Positions 2,832-5,235 of a stretch of 5,235 nucleotides of DNA are shown here, one piece after another. Each line of letters begins with the position of its first letter. The stretch's first letter is position 1. Position numbers and translations under genes: made by a program. Source of the DNA: Hydrogenothermaceae bacterium. Lineage in GTDB: Bacteria; Aquificota; Aquificia; Aquificales; Hydrogenothermaceae. The notes under the pieces were generated by a model. It did not search any database and had not been told where the DNA came from. It worked only from the letters and a program-made list of their open reading frames with translations. The stretch is taken from contig JALSSG010000024.1 in the NCBI GenBank assembly GCA_026984355.1, forward strand, positions 1 to 5,235, written 5' to 3'.

Positions 2832-5235
2832 TATTTTTTTCTAATTTTTCTAATTAACACTGGAATTAGTAAAGATATTAACCATAGGGGAGCTGTTGTT
2901 TTACCAAAAGAACATCCTTCACCAGTAAACATATTTTCTCTAATTGAAGGGTCTCCTATAACTTTAATTTTGGCTACAGGAAATACTGTATCATTAGATT
3001 GTATTATTAGAGAAACTACATCATCGTTGTTGTTTTTTGGATTATAAAGTATACCTACAGTACAGTAATCTCCAGGAGACAAGTCAAATGAGGAACTTCC
3101 ACAAGGTCTATCACCGTATCCATAGTTAACAACTAGAATATCTTCATCTTGAGGTATTATATTGCTTACTGAAAGAGTATCTGTACCTATGTTCCTTATT
3201 TTTATTTCGTAAGGCTCGGATATTGATTCTGGATATAGTAGTCCTACAAGTATTTGTCTTGGAGAGATTACTATATGAGGTTGGTTTTCTGCTGTACTTC
3301 TTCCTATAACTTCTCCCTCAATTTCAGGTATATCAATATCTTTAAAGGAAACTTTTATTTTTGCTTTCTTTATTCCAAAAGATTGAGGTTTGAACTTTAT
3401 ACCTATAGTACAGTAGTCTTTAGGTTCTATTTGTGTTGTATTTCTACAAGGTTTATCTCCAAAATTATCTATCATCTCAAAGCTGTTTTCCAAATCGTTT
3501 TGAAGAGATATATTTTTAATTTCTACAGGAATTTCATAAAAGTTTCTTATTTTAACTTCTTTTATATCTGACTCATAACCTGGTTGTATAAATTCAAACT
3601 CATCTAATATTATAGGGTCAACCATAGCGTATATATGTTTTGAGGAAAGAGCGTTAGCTTTTATTGTATAGGATTCTATATTTCCATAATCATCCTGTAC
3701 TATAAGTTTAGTTTTTTTCAATCCTTTGCTCTTTGGTTTAAAGAATACGTAGAGATAACATGAGTCTTGTGGATAAAGGGTAAAGTTCTTTGATTTACAA
3801 GATTTTGTTTTATCTATATATGCAGCAATAGGAGTATCTATATCAAATTTTAAGTCAAAGTCTGTATTATTTGTAATATAAACATCTGAAACGTTGATTA
3901 TAGAGTTTACTTGATTTATAACTTCTATAACATAGGGGAAAGAAACTTCTCCAATGTACACATATGCTTCATGAGGATATTCTACTTTTGAAAGGGATAA
4001 AGGAGATGTATTTTCTTTTTTCTTTATGTTTATTCTTATCGGTATTTCTACTTCTTCTTCTACAGGATCATTAATGTTGTTTAGTTTTAATTTTCCTTTT
4101 ACTGTTTTTCCTTCTAAATTTTTTCTAAAACATTCTTTTATTTTCACTGTTATATAACAGCTTTCTCCTGGGTCGACAACATATCCGCCTCCTATATTAA
4201 ATGCACAGGTTGTAGAAAATGAAAATCTTTTTTCTTTTTCTCTGTCTATATTGAAAGTTAATGTATCTTCCCCATCATTTGTTATTATGACGCTTGATAG
4301 AATATCACATACCTCATCAGATAGGATATCCATATTAATTTCTCTTGGAGTTATAGTAAGTGCTGGTGCAGCATCAGGTCTACCAAATCCTAGAAGAGTA
4401 ATCTTTATTTTCTTTTTATTAGGATCATTTGTTTTAAGTTCTAATGTTCCTCTAAATTTATCAGTGTCATCAGGAGTAAAGGTGATTTCAAAAGTACAAT
4501 AATCTCCAGGTGGAATAGTTATATCTTCAAACCTACTGCAAGGTTTATCTCCACCGTTTATGTTTATGCTAAAGTTGTCATTTTCTTTAAATTTAATTTC
4601 ATATATATTGACGTTTATGTTTCCTTTATTCTCCAGTTTTATTATCTGTTTTTTCTGCTGATTTACTTTTATTTTTCCAAAGTCTATTACAGTATCATCT
4701 GGAAAAATTGTTAATATTGAACTTTGATATACTCCTCTTCCATATAATTGTATTTTTACTTTTTTATTTTCTGGGTCGTTTGATTTTATTTCTATACTGG
4801 CTTTTTGTCTTTTTGTTTTTAGCGGTATAAAGCTAACCTTAAATGAACATTCTTCTCCTGGAGATAGTGTCATAGGTGGTTGACAGTTATTGCCTATAAT
4901 ATGGAAGTCTGAGTTTTTATACTTGAATTCTTCTATAATTAAATCTCTGTCCCCATCATTTGATATAGTAAATGTTTTTTCCTTAGAAGTACCAATAAGC
5001 ACATCTTGAAAGTCGTATTCTTTAGGCTCTACAGTTATGATAGGTGATTGGTATCTACCTTTACCATAAAGATTTATTTCTTTTTTCTTCTCTAGGGAAT
5101 TTGATTCTATCTTTATAGTTGATTTATATTCCTTATCTTTTTCTGGAGAGAAAGTTATTGAGAAAGTACATTCATTATCAGGTAATAAGCTTATTGGTGT
5201 ATTTCCACAAGGAGATGTTCCATCGTTAAAATCTA
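2828..5235 (-). CDS. Large exported choice-of-anchor D repeat protein with C-terminal sorting signal (5' end outside window)
   Basis: The reading frame is open to the window edge, giving 801 visible residues and no start. A GTG at 5000-5002 is internal, because the repeat pattern continues upstream of it without a stop. The protein consists of immunoglobulin-like modules of about 110-135 residues of the ASH/HYDIN-related choice-of-anchor D type. Typical features are 'I.P..IDFG.I' entry strands, 'I.N.G...L.I..I' strands, then a C-(11-15)-C pair around L-x-PGDYCT-x-x-I-x-F-x-P, and exit strands such as 'I.SNDP..K.I.L.G.G'. Six whole modules and part of a seventh are visible. The C-terminus has GEGCS (771-775), a hydrophobic segment (about 781-794) and a basic tail RKIRKKY, consistent with export and anchoring at the cell surface. 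An N-terminal signal peptide is expected outside the window. Proteins of this type are usually structural or adhesive; the ligand is unknown. It is convergent with the plus-strand operon, and no promoter is visible. Confidence 0.88.
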   Translation of the reverse strand, partial: DFNDGTSPCGNTPISLLPDNECTFSITFSPEKDKEYKSTIKIESNSLEKKKEINLYGKGRYQSPIITVEPKEYDFQDVLIGTSKEKTFTISNDGDRDLIIEEFKYKNSDFHIIGNNCQPPMTLSPGEECSFKVSFIPLKTKRQKASIEIKSNDPENKKVKIQLYGRGVYQSSILTIFPDDTVIDFGKIKVNQQKKQIIKLENKGNINVNIYEIKFKENDNFSININGGDKPCSRFEDITIPPGDYCTFEITFTPDDTDKFRGTLELKTNDPNKKKIKITLLGFGRPDAAPALTITPREINMDILSDEVCDILSSVIITNDGEDTLTFNIDREKEKRFSFSTTCAFNIGGGYVVDPGESCYITVKIKECFRKNLEGKTVKGKLKLNNINDPVEEEVEIPIRINIKKKENTSPLSLSKVEYPHEAYVYIGEVSFPYVIEVINQVNSIINVSDVYITNNTDFDLKFDIDTPIAAYIDKTKSCKSKNFTLYPQDSCYLYVFFKPKSKGLKKTKLIVQDDYGNIESYTIKANALSSKHIYAMVDPIILDEFEFIQPGYESDIKEVKIRNFYEIPVEIKNISLQNDLENSFEMIDNFGDKPCRNTTQIEPKDYCTIGIKFKPQSFGIKKAKIKVSFKDIDIPEIEGEVIGRSTAENQPHIVISPRQILVGLLYPESISEPYEIKIRNIGTDTLSVSNIIPQDEDILVVNYGYGDRPCGSSSFDLSPGDYCTVGILYNPKNNNDDVVSLIIQSNDTVFPVAKIKVIGDPSIRENMFTGEGCSFGKTTAPLWLISLLIPVLIRKIRKKY
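2831..2923 (-). other. C-terminal surface-sorting signal: GEGCS, hydrophobic segment, basic tail
   Basis: The last 31 codons of the repeat protein encode Gly-Glu-Gly-Cys-Ser, a six-residue spacer, a 14-residue hydrophobic run (APLWLISLLIPVLI) and the tail RKIRKKY. This is the motif, membrane segment and basic cluster order of bacterial C-terminal sorting signals. The single cysteine after glycines resembles the Cys-type signals (MYXO-CTERM and JDVT-CTERM groups) that are handled by CAAX-type intramembrane proteases. I cannot assign it to a named class. Confidence 0.65.
2954..5235 (-). repeat. Seven tandem Ig-like modules, each with one conserved cysteine pair
   Basis: These are protein-level repeats within the large minus-strand gene. 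Numbering from the first whole codon at the window edge, the cysteine pairs are 9/22, 117/129, 232/246, 343/359, 479/492, 596/608 and 711/724. The distances from one pair to the next are 108, 115, 111, 136, 117 and 115 residues. Approximate module limits in bases are 5054-5235 (partial), 4721-5053, 4361-4720, 4001-4360, 3623-4000, 3278-3622 and 2954-3277. The consensus around the second cysteine is L-x-PGDYCT-x-x-I-x-F-x-P, and the first is often GDKPC. Modules four and five are the most divergent, and module four has two extra cysteines (309 and 368). At DNA level only short identities remain, for example a 14-base match at 3447-3460 and 4539-4552, so the duplications are old. Confidence 0.85.

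Noticed and set aside
2803..2840. Canonical terminator for the plus-strand operon
   Set aside because: The T run at 2834-2840 begins 15 bases after the stem, too far for a standard intrinsic terminator. The hairpin fits the minus strand better.
3254..3571. Plus-strand open frame of 105 codons within the repeat protein gene
   Set aside because: The product is dominated by Phe, Tyr and Cys, as expected from reading an AT-rich gene backwards. No ribosome site is present.
4251..4502. Plus-strand open frame of 83 codons within the repeat protein gene
   Set aside because: It lies opposite conserved module sequence and has no ribosome site or recognisable features.
3447..4552. Short direct DNA repeats (for example 14 identical bases at 3447-3460 and 4539-4552) as mobile-element or recombination sites
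   Set aside because: They fall at the same position of two protein modules and encode the shared GDKPC/GDKPCR-type motif, so they are explained by old module duplication.
5000..5002. GTG as the start of the large minus-strand gene
   Set aside because: The frame stays open to the window edge and the upstream 77 codons continue the module pattern, including a cysteine pair (TSPCG and NECTFSITFSP). The GTG is therefore an internal valine.

Overview
The window is AT-rich DNA (about one third G+C by eye) that is almost fully coding. Six closely packed genes lie on the plus strand in the left half, and one long gene on the minus strand fills the right half and runs off the window edge. Codon use is biased to A/T endings and the proteins are rich in Lys, Ile and Glu. 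Together with a type III pantothenate kinase, a lipoprotein cytochrome c and an isolated AtpZ-like gene, this would suit a small-genome chemolithotrophic bacterium. The style recalls Aquificota (Hydrogenothermaceae such as Sulfurihydrogenibium), but that is an impression from composition and gene content, not an established assignment.

Plus strand, 14-2831: coaX (CoA synthesis), a lipid-anchored monohaem cytochrome c, a 37-residue membrane microprotein, an 85-residue acidic protein of unknown function, dapB (lysine/diaminopimelate synthesis) and an AtpZ-like two-helix membrane protein. The gaps are 43, 13, 17, -8 and 2 bases, so the last five genes at least look like one transcription unit with translational coupling. 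No single pathway links them. The housekeeping genes coaX, dapB and atpZ flank a small set (cytochrome, microprotein, 85-residue protein) that could be a functional unit.

Minus strand, 2828-5235: the C-terminal 801 residues of a large exported protein. It is built from tandem immunoglobulin-like 'choice-of-anchor D' (ASH/HYDIN-type) modules: six whole ones and part of a seventh are visible, each carrying a pair of cysteines. It ends in Gly-x-Gly-Cys-Ser, a short hydrophobic segment and a basic tail, the three-part layout of a C-terminal surface-sorting signal. Its true start lies beyond the window.

The two transcription units converge and their stop codons overlap by four bases. A perfect GC hairpin inside the last codons of the AtpZ-like gene is followed, on the minus strand, by a U-rich tract. 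It therefore looks like the terminator of the big surface-protein gene hidden inside its neighbour's coding sequence. There is no gene-free stretch over 300 bases. No RNA gene, CRISPR array or insertion sequence was seen.
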